Part shown: positions 53,136 to 62,521 of the stretch, one piece after another
Layout: every line of letters starts with the position of its first letter
How positions within the stretch are numbered: position 1 is the first letter of the stretch
NCBI GenBank assembly: GCA_963789495.1
Contig: CAWBLP010000013.1
Location: forward strand, 49,818 to 113,817
Source of the DNA: CAWBLP01 sp963789495
GTDB taxonomy: Bacteria; Pseudomonadota; Alphaproteobacteria; Acetobacterales; Acetobacteraceae
Reading direction: 5' to 3'
DNA length: 64,000 nucleotides
Notes under the pieces: model-generated
The model's database searches: none
What the model was told of the DNA's origin: nothing
The model's input: the letters and a program-made list of their open reading frames with translations, nothing else
Made by a program: the position numbers and the translations under genes

Positions 53136-55934
53136 ATGGCGCGCAGCAGTCCGACCGCGAAGACACCACGGCGGACCACCACGGCAAAGCCGCCGGCGCG
53201 GCGGCGCGCAGCGGCACCGGCCGCGGCGAAATCCGGGTCCGCCAAACCCACCCAGCGCGATACCTCGATCACGACCTACCGGGCCAAGCGCGACTTCTCC
53301 GTCACGCAGGAGCCCGCGCCAGGCCCCGCGAACCAGGCGGGCGAGGCGCCGATGTTCGTCGTGCAGAAGCACCAGGCGCATCGCGCCGGCCTGCACTGGG
53401 ATTTCCGCCTGGAGCATGGCGGCGTGCTGTGGAGCTGGGCGGTGCGCAAGGGCCCGTCGCTCGACCCCGCCGACAAGCGCATCGCCGTGCACGTGGAAGA
53501 CCATCCGATCGACTACGCCGATTTCCAGGGCACCATTCCCGACGGCCAGTACGGCGCCGGCACGGTGGACACCTGGGACCGCGGCACCTGGGAGCCGATC
53601 GGCGACGCCGAGGAGGGCATGCGCAAGGGCGACCTGAAATTCGTCCTGCATGGCACGCGGCTGAACGGCGCCTGGGTGCTGGTGCGCCTGCGGCCGCGGC
53701 CGAACCAGCGCAGCCGGCAGGACAACTGGCTGCTGATCAAGAAGCACGACGAGCAGGAGCGGGAAGGCGCCGACGCGCCGGCGATCGAGCAGGCGACGCC
53801 GGCGCCGAAACCGGTCAAACGGCCCGCCGGCAAGGGCGACCCGCCGGCCGAGGGCGCCAAACGCGGCAAACTGCCGGCCAGCCAGTCGCCGCAGCTCTGC
53901 GCCATCGCCGAGGAGGCGCCGGAGGGCGATGGCTGGATCAGCGAGATCAAGTTCGACGGTTATCGCCTGCTGGCCTGGCTGGATAACGGCACGGTGAAAC
54001 TGGTCACCCGCAACGGCCATGACTGGACCGACCGGCTGCCGGCGGTGGCGCGCGCGGTGGCCGGGCTGCGGGTGCAGACCGCGCTGCTGGACGGGGAGAT
54101 GGTGGCACTCGACAAGGACGGGCTGTCCAGTTTCCCGGCGCTGCAGGCGGCGCTGTCCGCCGGCAAGGATGAGACGCTGTCGCTGTACTTGTTCGACCTG
54201 CTGCATCTGAACGGTTGGGATCTGCGTGGTTGCACCGTGCTGGAGCGCAAGCGTGTGCTGTCCGGCCTGTCGGACTGGCGCGGCATGCTGCGCTACAGCG
54301 ATCATCATGTCGGCGAGTCGGCCGGCATGCGGCGCGCCGCCTGCCGCATGAAGCTCGAGGGCATCATCTGCAAGCAGGCCGACGCTCCCTATCGCGCCGG
54401 CCGCGGCCATGGCTGGCTGAAGGTGAAATGCCAGGGTCGCGAGGAATTCGTCGTGCTGGGCTGGACCCCGCCGCGCGGCAGTCGCACCGGGTTCGGCGCG
54501 CTGCATGTCGGTTACTACGATGACCGGCAGGGGCTGCACTATGCCGGCGGGGTCGGCACCGGTTTCTCCGACGACGAGCTTGCGACTTTGACGGAGCGGC
54601 TGGCGCCGCTGGCGGACGATCCGCCGCGCAAGCTGCTGGTCGCCGGCGAGCCGTTGGACCGCTCGATCCATTGGGTGCGGCCGGAGCTGGTGGTGGAAGT
54701 GCAGTATGTCGCCTGGTCCGGTGCCGGGCGCGTGCGGCACGCGGTGTATCTGGGGGTGCGGGAAGACAAATCGGCCAAGGAGGTGGTGCGCGATGTCGCC
54801 AATCCGGAGGTGGAGCACAAGATGGTGAAACCAAAGGCGCCGACCGGAGGTGCCGCGGAAGCGCGGCGCGCACCGGTCGTGGCGGTGCCGCCGGAGCGCA
54901 GCGCGTCTCGCGGAACCGCCGCCGGGGACAGCAACAGCCCGAAGGACAGCAAGGCTATCGTGACAGCGCGCAAGCCGAAGGCGCGGACGGCGAGTCTGCA
55001 AGGCGTGACTCTGACGCATCCGGATCGTGAATTATGGCCGGGTATCACCAAGCAGCATCTGGCGGAATACTGGCAGTCGGTGGCGGACCACGCGCTGCCT
55101 GGCCTGGCGCGGCGGCCGCTGGCGATCGTGCGCTGTCCTGAAGGCATTGACGGCGAACACTTCTTTCAGAAGCGCGGCCACGGCACGCTGCCCGACGGCA
55201 TTCGCGAAGGCGAGGCGGAGAAGTCACCCTATCTTGCGATCGACGATCTGCACGGGCTGATCGCAATGACGCAGATTTCCGCAATTGAATTGCATGGCTG
55301 GGGCGCGACCGAAGCCGATCCGCTGCATCCTGACATCATGGTGTTCGATCTGGACCCGGGCGAGGGCGTCGCATTCGCCGAGGTCACGCGCGCAGCGCTG
55401 GACGTGCGCGACCGGCTGCAGCGGATCGGCCTGCAGTCGTTCTGTCGCACCACCGGCGGCAAGGGTCTGCATGTCGTGGTTCCGCTGGTGCCTGATGCCG
55501 GCTGGGATGTCGTGAAGCCGTTCTGCCGCGCGTTCGCCGAAACGCTGAGCGAGGAACAGCCCGAGCAATTCCTGTCGACGGTGAAGAAGGCCGACCGCCG
55601 CGGACGGATTCTGCTGGACTGGCTGCGCAACGGTCTCGGCGCGACGGCGGTGGCGTCGTTCTGCCCGCGCGCGCGTCCGGGTGCCGCGGTGGCAACCCCG
55701 CTCGCCTGGGAAGAGGTTACACAGAAGCTTGATCCTCAGGCTTTCACCTTGCGCAATGTGCCGCAACGGCTGGCAAGACTTCGCACCGATCCCTGGCAGG
55801 GATTTGCTGATTTGCGGCAGAATCTGCCTGATTTGGCGACGACGAAGCGTGCAGCGAAACGGGAGCCGCGCAGCAATGACCATACCGGCAAGAGCGTGAT
55901 CGTGACTGCAGCCAAGCCGAAACGGCGCGCGTAA
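53136..55934 (+). CDS. ligD: DNA ligase D, multifunctional NHEJ ligase
   Basis: A 932-residue enzyme with the three LigD domains in the order phosphoesterase, ligase, polymerase. The basic Ala/Lys/Arg N-terminal tail is followed by the phosphoesterase (about 50-190, with H87 in GLHWDFRLEHGG). The ATP-dependent ligase has nucleotidyl lysine K272 in EIKFDGYRL, with LLDGEMVAL and EGIICKQADAPY. A linker of about 70 residues leads to the primase-polymerase (about 620-880) with metal-binding D738 and D740 in FDLDPGEG. It seals double-strand breaks together with Ku; no ku gene lies in the window. The ATG at 53136 follows AAAGGG. Confidence 0.96.
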   Translation: MARSSPTAKTPRRTTTAKPPARRRAAAPAAAKSGSAKPTQRDTSITTYRAKRDFSVTQEPAPGPANQAGEAPMFVVQKHQAHRAGLHWDFRLEHGGVLWSWAVRKGPSLDPADKRIAVHVEDHPIDYADFQGTIPDGQYGAGTVDTWDRGTWEPIGDAEEGMRKGDLKFVLHGTRLNGAWVLVRLRPRPNQRSRQDNWLLIKKHDEQEREGADAPAIEQATPAPKPVKRPAGKGDPPAEGAKRGKLPASQSPQLCAIAEEAPEGDGWISEIKFDGYRLLAWLDNGTVKLVTRNGHDWTDRLPAVARAVAGLRVQTALLDGEMVALDKDGLSSFPALQAALSAGKDETLSLYLFDLLHLNGWDLRGCTVLERKRVLSGLSDWRGMLRYSDHHVGESAGMRRAACRMKLEGIICKQADAPYRAGRGHGWLKVKCQGREEFVVLGWTPPRGSRTGFGALHVGYYDDRQGLHYAGGVGTGFSDDELATLTERLAPLADDPPRKLLVAGEPLDRSIHWVRPELVVEVQYVAWSGAGRVRHAVYLGVREDKSAKEVVRDVANPEVEHKMVKPKAPTGGAAEARRAPVVAVPPERSASRGTAAGDSNSPKDSKAIVTARKPKARTASLQGVTLTHPDRELWPGITKQHLAEYWQSVADHALPGLARRPLAIVRCPEGIDGEHFFQKRGHGTLPDGIREGEAEKSPYLAIDDLHGLIAMTQISAIELHGWGATEADPLHPDIMVFDLDPGEGVAFAEVTRAALDVRDRLQRIGLQSFCRTTGGKGLHVVVPLVPDAGWDVVKPFCRAFAETLSEEQPEQFLSTVKKADRRGRILLDWLRNGLGATAVASFCPRARPGAAVATPLAWEEVTQKLDPQAFTLRNVPQRLARLRTDPWQGFADLRQNLPDLATTKRAAKREPRSNDHTGKSVIVTAAKPKRRA

Positions 55935-56143
55935 CTGTGAGCTTGAATGGCGGCACGCACCGCCCATGTATGCAACGCGGCGGGCGGATATTCCGCTTCG
56001 CTGCGTGACGTTTCCCCCCCAAACTTTGGCGGTGCCCGTGTGGCATCGCCATTTCTTTTTCTCACGATCCTGTCAGCAGGTTGCCCGCGTTCAAACCGTC
56101 TCTCCCGGCTGTGGTTCAGGCGCCGGGAACGAGGAGACTCGGC

Positions 56144-56971
56144 ATGCCCGACAGGCCGGAACTGGATCGGCGCGACACGACAAGCGCGCCTCCGCGCGAC
56201 ACCACGATTGCGCCTCCGCGCGACACGACAGGCGCGCCCTCGCGCGACACGACAAGCGCGCCCTCGCGCGACAAACCCGCCACCGGCGGTGGCCGCCACA
56301 CCGAAGCGAGGCGGTTGACCGAGCAAGCTTTGCAGGCGGAGCGCAGCGGCGATGATGATCGCGCCGAAGCGCTGTTCGCCCATGCCAGCCGCATCGAGCC
56401 GCAGGCCGTCGAGGATGTGCTGACCGAATCCGATATCGATCGCGAAGCCCGCGCGGGCCATGACCCCGATGCGACCGCAGTGCATCCGCAGGACTCACCC
56501 GCCGCCGCATTCGACATCGTGCTGGTGGTGAACGACACGCCGCACCGGGTGCATGTCGACGCGCGCACCACATTGTTGGACGCGTTGCGCGATCGCCTGC
56601 ATCTGACCGGCACCAAGCGCGGCTGCGACATGGGACAATGCGGCGCCTGCACGGTGCTGCTGGACGGCCGCCGCATCAATGCCTGTCTGACACTGGCGGT
56701 CATGGTGCGCGACCGCGCGATCACCACCATCGAGGGGCTGACCAAAGGTGGCCAACTGCATCCGATGCAGCAGGCCTTCGTGGATTGCGATGGCTTCCAG
56801 TGCGGCTATTGCACGCCCGGGCAGATCATGTCGGCGGTCGGAATGCTCGCGGAAGGCCGCGCTCTGTCCGACGCCTCCATTCGCGAACAGATGAGCGGCA
56901 ATCTCTGCCGTTGCGGCGCCTACACCAACATCGTCGATGCAGTCCGTTCGGCTGCCGGACAGGAGACCTGA
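56144..56971 (+). CDS. Molybdenum hydroxylase 2Fe-2S subunit with repeat-bearing extension
   Basis: A 275-residue small subunit of a xanthine/aldehyde oxidoreductase. Two 2Fe-2S sites are complete: GTKRGCDMGQCGACTVLLDG with a later INAC (about 160-192), and GFQCGYCTPGQIM ... SGNLCRCGAYTNI (about 218-265). In front is an unusual extension of about 120 residues whose start holds four 8-residue repeats (RDTTSAPP, RDTTIAPP, RDTTGAPS, RDTTSAPS; 24-bp DNA repeat 56171-56266), then a helical acidic part. No Tat signal is seen. The ATG at 56144 follows GAGGAG. It is the first gene of a three-gene operon for large-subunit electron transfer. Confidence 0.93.
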   Translation: MPDRPELDRRDTTSAPPRDTTIAPPRDTTGAPSRDTTSAPSRDKPATGGGRHTEARRLTEQALQAERSGDDDRAEALFAHASRIEPQAVEDVLTESDIDREARAGHDPDATAVHPQDSPAAAFDIVLVVNDTPHRVHVDARTTLLDALRDRLHLTGTKRGCDMGQCGACTVLLDGRRINACLTLAVMVRDRAITTIEGLTKGGQLHPMQQAFVDCDGFQCGYCTPGQIMSAVGMLAEGRALSDASIREQMSGNLCRCGAYTNIVDAVRSAAGQET

Positions 56972-56974
56972 TCG

Positions 56975-57959
56975 ATGAGCCCGTTCAGCTACGCGGTCGC
57001 CCGCGACATGCGAGCGGCGCAGGATTTCACCGCCTCCGGTCGCGGCGCGATGTTCGTCGCCGGCGGCACCGACATGCTGCAATTGCTGCAGGACGATGTG
57101 GTGCGTCCCGACACATTGGTGGATATCACGCATCTGCCGATCTCCGGGGCTCGCGTGGACGCGGATGGCGCGAGGATCGGCGCGATGGCGCGACTGACCG
57201 AGGTCGCCGACGACGAGGCTATCCAGCGTCATTACCCGATGCTGGTGCAGGCCTTGCGGGAAACCGCGTCGCCGCAGGTGCGCAACATGGCCACCATGGG
57301 CGGCAACCTGCTGCAACGCACGCGCTGCCTGTATTTTCGCGACAGCGCGGCCCCCTGCAACAAGCGCGCGCCGGGCAGCGGCTGTGGCGCGTATGACGGT
57401 CAAAATCGGATGAACGCCATTCTCGGTGGCAGCGATCAATGCATCGCCGCCTATCCCGGCGATCTGGCTGTGGTATTGGTGGCGCTGGATGCCTCGGTGC
57501 AGTTGCATGGACCGAACGGGGAGCGCCACGTGAGGGTGGAAGATCTGCACCGCCTGCCGGCGGACCGACCGGATGTCGACACCGGTCCTGCAGCCGGGAG
57601 AGCTCATCACCGCGATCACACTGCCGCCGAGTTTCTGCGCTGGGAGCTCGCATTATCTGAAGCTGCGCGACCGGGCGAGCTTCGAATGGGCCCTGGTCGG
57701 CGTCGCGGTCGCGTTGGAGCTGAACGGCAGCATCGTGCGCCAGGTGCGCGTCGCGGCAACCGGGGTTGGCACGACGCCATGGCGCTTGTCGCATGTGGAA
57801 CGCGCGTTGCAGGCACAGCGCCTGACTCCGCAATCGGCACGGGCGGCGAGCATGCTGGCAGCCGAAGGTGCGTCTCCACGCGCCGGCAATGAATACAAGG
57901 TGCTGCTACTGAAACGCGCGGTCGAACGCGCCCTGCTCACTGCGGGAGGCCTGGCATGA
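56975..57959 (+). pseudogene. Molybdenum hydroxylase FAD subunit, frameshifted
   Basis: The FAD-binding middle subunit of the hydroxylase (PaoB/YagS-like). It starts MSPFSYAVARDMRAAQDF, with FVAGGTDMLQLLQDDVVRP (flavin loop), ASPQVRNMATMGGNLLQRTRC and the Cys-rich CNKRAPGSGCGAYDG typical of the YagS group, which may hold an additional Fe-S cluster. After RPDVDT the frame is lost; it resumes as VLQPGELITAITLPP and ends ALLTAGGLA. Dropping one G at 57584-57585 restores about 327 residues. The stop overlaps the next ATG by 4 bp. Confidence 0.87.
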
Positions 57960-60112
57960 ACGTTTATGTCGGCAAGCCGGTCAGCCGTGTCGAGGGTCCG
58001 GCGAAGGTCACCGGCCAGGCGACCTACGCAGCGGAGTTCAATCTCCCCGGTCTGGCGCACGCCGCGCTGGTGACCAGCAGCATTCCGAAGGGCTGGATCA
58101 CCGGCATTGATGCGTCGGAGGCGCAGCACGCGCCCGGCGTTCTGGCGGTGATCTGGCACGAGAACGCGCCGCGGCTGCCCTATCGTACAGTGGGGAAGCC
58201 GCCGCCGGTCGATCCGCAGGCCGGTGACCAGCTTCGCGTGTTTCAGGACCCCGAGGTGCTGTTCGATGGGCAGCCGGTCGCGGTGGTGATCGCGGAGACG
58301 CCGGAGCGGGCACGTAGCGCGGCGGGCCTGGTTCAGGTGCGCTATGCGCCGGGTCGAGCGGAAACGGTGATGGGAAGCGCACCGCAACAGGACCCGAGTG
58401 AACCGGTGGCGAAGTCGGGCCGTCCCGGCGAGAAGCGGCGCGGCGATGCCGAAGCGGCCTTCGCGGATGCCTCGGTGCGCATCGACATCACCTGCAGCCA
58501 CGAGCGCGAGCATCACAACGCGATGGAGCCGCACGCCACCATCGCGACCTGGGATGGCGATCGGCTGACGCTGTACGACAAGTCGCAATGGGTGGACAAT
58601 GTGCGCATGGAGATCGCGCATGTGTTCGGCATGCCGCAGTCGGACATCCATGTCGTGTCGCCCTTCGTCGGCGGCGCATTCGGCTCCGCCCTGCGCACCT
58701 GGCCCCACGTCACCATCGCCGCGCTGGCCGCTCGGCAGGTCAACCGGCCGGTGCGGCTGGAACTGACCCGTCGCCAGCTCTACAGCGCCATCGGCTACCG
58801 GCCACGCACCGAACAGCGGGTTCGCCTCGCCGCCGAACTCGACGGCACACTCGAAGCCATCATTCAGGAAGCCGTTGGCCAGACCTCGGTGTATGAGGAG
58901 TATGCCGAGGTCACGCTCGATCCGGCGCGGCTGCTCTACACCTGTCCGAATGTGCTGACGCGCTATCGCCTGGCGCGGATGAATGCCAACTCGCCCTGTC
59001 CGATGCGCGCCCCGGGAACGTCCACCGGTATCATGGCGCACGAGATGGCGATGGATGAGCTGGCGGAAGCGCTGGACATGGACCCGGTCGCGCTGCGTCT
59101 GCACAACTATGCGGAGCGCAATGAGGATCAGGATCTGCCCTGGTCCAGCAAGCGGCTGCGGGACTGCTACCAGATGGCGGCGGATCGCTTCGGCTGGTCG
59201 CGCCGTCGCGCCGGCCCGGGTGCCATGCGCGAAGGCGCGTTGCAGGTCGGCATGGGCATGGCGACGGCGTTCTATCCCTCGCATCGTGCACCGGCCTCCG
59301 CGCAGGTCGTGCTGTATGCCAACGGCACCGCCATCGTGCGGACCGCGTCCAGCGACATGGGGCCCGGCACCTACACCGCCATGTCGCAACTTGCCGCCGA
59401 CACGCTGGGACTTTCGCTGGACCATGTGGAGTTCGAGCTGGGTGACACCGACATGCCGGAGGCGCCGGTGCATGGCGGGTCGATCACGCTCGCCAGCGTC
59501 GGCAATGCCGTCGTCGATGCCTGCGCGGCGCTGCGCCGCAAGCTGGCCGATCTGGCCGGGTCCCAGGAGGCCCCGCGCGATGCCGCTTCCATGGTGGCGG
59601 TGCTGCAGCGGCATGGGCTTGCGTCGCTGCAGGCGGATGGCAGCGCGAAGCCCGGTGATGAAACGAAGAACTACGCCAGCGCGGCGTTCGGTGCGGTGTT
59701 CGTGGAGGTCCATGTCGATCCGATGTTCGGCACCGTGCGGGTGCCGCGGATCATCGGTGCCTACGACATCGGCAAGGTGGTGAACCCGAAGATCGCCCGC
59801 AGCCAGTGCATCGGCGGCATGGTCGGTGGCCTCGGCATGGCGCTGCTGGAACAGGCCGAATGGGATGCTCGACTGGGCCGCGTCATGAATGCCAATCTGG
59901 CGGAATACCTGGTGCCGGTGAACGCCGACGTGCAGGAACTGGAAGCCCTGTTCGTGCCCGGCGAGGACACGATCTTCAATCCGCTCGGTGCGAAGGGCGT
60001 GGCCGAGATCGCGCTGACCGGCGTGGCCCCGGCGATCGCCAACGCGGTGTACCACGCGACCGGCAAGCGGGTGCGCGACCTGCCGATCACGCCGGAGAAG
60101 CTGCTGATCTGA
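57956..60112 (+). CDS. Molybdenum hydroxylase molybdopterin-binding subunit
   Basis: The 718-residue catalytic subunit of a xanthine dehydrogenase-family enzyme, oxidising aldehydes or N-heterocycles at a Mo cofactor. Seen are VGKPVSRVEGPAKVTGQATY, PFVGGAFGSALRTWPHVTIAALAA (MPT loop), PMRAPGTSTGIMAHEMAMDELA, and near the C-terminus LGAKGVAEIALTGVAPAIANA with the catalytic Glu. The gene overlaps the FAD subunit by 4 bp. The order 2Fe-2S, FAD, Mo matches paoABC/yagTSR. The chaperone gene (xdhC/paoD) is not in the window. At 60113-60603 no gene is seen. Confidence 0.94.
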   Translation: MNVYVGKPVSRVEGPAKVTGQATYAAEFNLPGLAHAALVTSSIPKGWITGIDASEAQHAPGVLAVIWHENAPRLPYRTVGKPPPVDPQAGDQLRVFQDPEVLFDGQPVAVVIAETPERARSAAGLVQVRYAPGRAETVMGSAPQQDPSEPVAKSGRPGEKRRGDAEAAFADASVRIDITCSHEREHHNAMEPHATIATWDGDRLTLYDKSQWVDNVRMEIAHVFGMPQSDIHVVSPFVGGAFGSALRTWPHVTIAALAARQVNRPVRLELTRRQLYSAIGYRPRTEQRVRLAAELDGTLEAIIQEAVGQTSVYEEYAEVTLDPARLLYTCPNVLTRYRLARMNANSPCPMRAPGTSTGIMAHEMAMDELAEALDMDPVALRLHNYAERNEDQDLPWSSKRLRDCYQMAADRFGWSRRRAGPGAMREGALQVGMGMATAFYPSHRAPASAQVVLYANGTAIVRTASSDMGPGTYTAMSQLAADTLGLSLDHVEFELGDTDMPEAPVHGGSITLASVGNAVVDACAALRRKLADLAGSQEAPRDAASMVAVLQRHGLASLQADGSAKPGDETKNYASAAFGAVFVEVHVDPMFGTVRVPRIIGAYDIGKVVNPKIARSQCIGGMVGGLGMALLEQAEWDARLGRVMNANLAEYLVPVNADVQELEALFVPGEDTIFNPLGAKGVAEIALTGVAPAIANAVYHATGKRVRDLPITPEKLLI

Positions 60113-60603
60113 GGCCGCGATCTGTCCGCGGCGTCGGTTCTCGGGTCGGCACGCGGCCTGGCTGTGCCGCCGGCACATTTGCGGCGATGCGCAGCCGAAC
60201 TGGCGGCGTGGCGCGGGTCAGGGGCGGTGGCGTCGCCGGGGCCATTTCGCTGCGCCGCCACGCCCGGCAGGGTGCCGGCGCTGCGCATGCCACTACGGGG
60301 CCGCGACGGGGGATGTCGCTCGGGGTCTGTCGTGTCTCGCCGACCGGCGGGGGGACACGCAAACCAGGTTTGACACCAAGGTTGCCAAGGGCGCGAAGGT
60401 CACAAAGACGGCAAGCATGCGGCTGCGCGGCGGTGGCGCGGGCGAGCGGTGACGGGGCCCGCTTGTTTGTGGCCTCGGTGCGCCTCGGGGGCCGGTGAAG
60501 CAGATGCCTGCCGGTCGCTACACGGAGCTGGTCGGGCTGGGCCGGACCGAGGCTTGACGATGCGCCGGACGACCTGATGTCACGGTGCAAGGGGTGTTTG
60601 CGT

Positions 60604-61200
60604 TCAGGCGACGCGTTCGGCGGCGGCTTGGGTGCGCGGCAGCGCGGTCATGGCGCGGGCGGCGATCTCGTCCAGCAGGCGGGCCTGAAACGGATCGAGC
60701 GGCCGTGGCGCGGCGACGGCCGGCTGGGCTGGTCGTGCCGCGAGCGGCGTGGCGCTGCGCGCGGGCTGCTGCGGCGCCGTCGCGGCGGCCCGGGCGGTGG
60801 CGGGCGCCGCGGCGGTCTGCCGGGTCGGCATGGCGCAGGCCGATGGCTGAGCCTGCAGCACCTGCAACCGCCGCAATGCGCTGGTGAACAGGCGGGAGAA
60901 CGTCGCGGCTCGGCCCTGGAAGCGCAGCACGATGACATCCGACGTGTCCGGCCGAACGGCGGCGCGGAAGCAGGCCATGGCGGCGTGGTGGGCGGCGATG
61001 GCCTGGGCGGCGAGGCCGGCCTCGATCGGGTCGCGCGGGCGGAGCGCGAGCAGGGCGGCCCGGGCGGTGTCGCGGAGGTTGGCGATCTCGGCCGGGCTCG
61101 CGTCCGGCGGATGGGGCAGGGCGGCGAGGGTGCTGGCGATCATGGTTTCGCGGGCGGCCGCGGGGAGGGTGGCTGGCACTGCAAGGGCGGTCTGGGTCAC
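60604..61200 (-). CDS. Hypothetical Ala/Pro-rich protein
   Basis: A protein of about 198 residues. The N-terminal 100 residues look globular and helical (LAALPHPPDASPAEIANLRD, RPRDPIEAGLAAQAIAAHHA, AMACFRAAVRP), then a Pro/Ala/Thr-rich linker runs to a conserved-looking end (PLDPFQARLLDEIAARAMTA). The pattern is seen in hypothetical proteins of Acetobacteraceae that resemble part of phage/plasmid or mobilome genes; I do not recognise a function. The GTG at 61200 is favoured by an upstream GGAG; an ATG lies at 61233. Confidence 0.6.
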   Translation of the reverse strand: MTQTALAVPATLPAAARETMIASTLAALPHPPDASPAEIANLRDTARAALLALRPRDPIEAGLAAQAIAAHHAAMACFRAAVRPDTSDVIVLRFQGRAATFSRLFTSALRRLQVLQAQPSACAMPTRQTAAAPATARAAATAPQQPARSATPLAARPAQPAVAAPRPLDPFQARLLDEIAARAMTALPRTQAAAERVA

Positions 61201-61376
61201 TGGGTTGCTCCGACGGGAAAAGTGTCGGAACATACCCAGAACTTCCCGGATGTGTCTAGGAATTTATGCTTCGCTGGGTTGCCGAGAACGTTCCGCGCCG
61301 CGCGGGTGGCCGGGCGAAGCGCCGGCTGGCACGATCCGCCCGTGACTTGCCGAACACAGTATTGCTGAACCGCGTA

Positions 61377-61784
61377 TCAGGAGCGGGCTGAGCGGCCAGG
61401 CCGTCCACCCTTGGTGCCGTTTGCTCGTGCTGCCGCAGCCTTGGCGGGGGATGTCGCGCGCCCGGCCTGTTGAGCGAGGTAGGCTTTCGTCCCGAATAAG
61501 CCGGCCAGCAGGCCCGGGATGGACAGATCGGCATCAAGCGCTTCCCAGTGCAGCCCGGAGCCTGCCCCGAGGATTTCGACCTGGGAGAGCTGCTCCTCCG
61601 TTGCGGCTTCCAGCCCTTGGGCCAGCTTCGGGGGAAAGGCGAAGGTGCAGCCGTTGGTCAATTCGACGATCACCCGTCCCGATCGCCCATCATAGCGTGC
61701 CGCCGCCGCACGAGGTTCACGCAGCCGCGCCGTCGCGCCACGCTTCAGTGCGGCGTCAATTTGCGAGTCAGTCAGTTCGGCCAT
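61377..61784 (-). CDS. DUF2442 domain protein
   Basis: A 135-residue protein. Residues about 20-95 are a DUF2442 domain (VIVELTNGCTFAFPPKLAQGL and LGAGSGLHWEALDADLSIPGLLAGLFG). The C-terminal 30 residues form a basic Ala/Gly/Arg tail (ANGTKGGRPGRSARS). DUF2442 genes are commonly coupled with DUF4160 genes; here they overlap by 17 bp, with DUF4160 first. The coupled layout and small size resemble a toxin-antitoxin module, but no activity has been assigned from sequence. Confidence 0.85.
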   Translation of the reverse strand: MAELTDSQIDAALKRGATARLREPRAAAARYDGRSGRVIVELTNGCTFAFPPKLAQGLEAATEEQLSQVEILGAGSGLHWEALDADLSIPGLLAGLFGTKAYLAQQAGRATSPAKAAAARANGTKGGRPGRSARS

Positions 61785-62058
61785 GGATGTCCTCCCATCT
61801 CTGCAGCAGGAACGCGCGTTGCTCGGCGACGATCCGCATGGCGCGACGAACCTCACCGCGGGTCATGTCGTCGGCCCAGACCAGCTCGGGAACCCCTTGG
61901 GGCCCCATCAGGTTGATCTTGGCTTCACCGTCCCCGAGCACGTGAACATGTGCCGGCAGATGATCATTGAGGTAGATGATGACGCGCAGGCCATCGGCTC
62001 GCAGCACGGTAACCATGTCATGGAATAACCCATCCTGATAGGTTAATTCAAGCGGCAT
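61768..62058 (-). CDS. DUF4160 domain protein
   Basis: A 96-residue protein comprising essentially one DUF4160 domain: VLRADGLRVIIYLNDHLPAHVHVLGDGEAKINL, then a helix EVRRAMRIVAEQRAFLLQRWEDIHG. The ATG at 62058 (MPLELTYQ) gives the family start; the frame upstream is unrelated. It is the first of an overlapping pair with DUF2442. The 'HxPPHxHV'-like His motif is retained as HLPAHVHV. Confidence 0.87.
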   Translation of the reverse strand: MPLELTYQDGLFHDMVTVLRADGLRVIIYLNDHLPAHVHVLGDGEAKINLMGPQGVPELVWADDMTRGEVRRAMRIVAEQRAFLLQRWEDIHGRTD

Positions 62059-62257
62059 ACAGCCCCGAGGGGCAGGTGGCTGGCACCTGATGCGCTGCGT
62101 AGTTGGATGACGGACGCACCTGGCAGGAAGGGGCAGCCGCGGTTTCCAGGGAGGCGCTATTCCGCCAGCCTGGGCCACACCCATGAGCCGATTGGCATGA
62201 GATTATAGAATATCCCATAAATGGTGTTCCTGTGATCGGGTAAAGAGTCGGCCTACC

Positions 62258-62521
62258 GCGCCGGGGAGCGCGGTTCTTCTTTACGCGTTCGCCAGGGGAG
62301 AGCGGGAGAACATCGGTCCGGACGCGTTGCTGACCTTGCGCGAGATCGGCGCGGACTGGCTGGCGGCGGATGCAAAACAGATCGCGCGCGCCTTGGAGGA
62401 GGCTGTTTTGCAGGAGGTGGCCCATGAAGCGACAGACGAAACCTGGTCGGCTGACCAAGGCCTTGCTGGAGACCGCCCACGACATGCGGCGCGCCGGTGT
62501 GATGAGCGCAGCGGCGCATGA
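62258..62521 (+). pseudogene. RelE/HigB-type toxin gene, 5'-truncated remnant
   Basis: Only the C-terminal part is recognisable: VLLYAFARGERENIGPDALL and then IGADWLAADAKQIARALEEA, which is the end of RelE-like HigB toxins of the PF06296 kind (usually about 110 residues). The upstream part of the frame (to about 62258) has no similarity and no suitable start. The antitoxin gene overlaps its end, as usual for this module. The toxin is therefore unlikely to be active. Confidence 0.6.

Noticed and set aside
57653..60178. 841-codon minus-strand frame opposite the molybdopterin subunit
   Set aside because: The plus-strand frame has all catalytic motifs; this one is an artefact of codon bias.
60372..60420. 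Possible repeat or terminator in the gap after the hydroxylase operon
   Set aside because: The AAGGTTGCCAAGG/AAGGTCACAAAG stretch has no stable inverted repeat and no second copy in the window.
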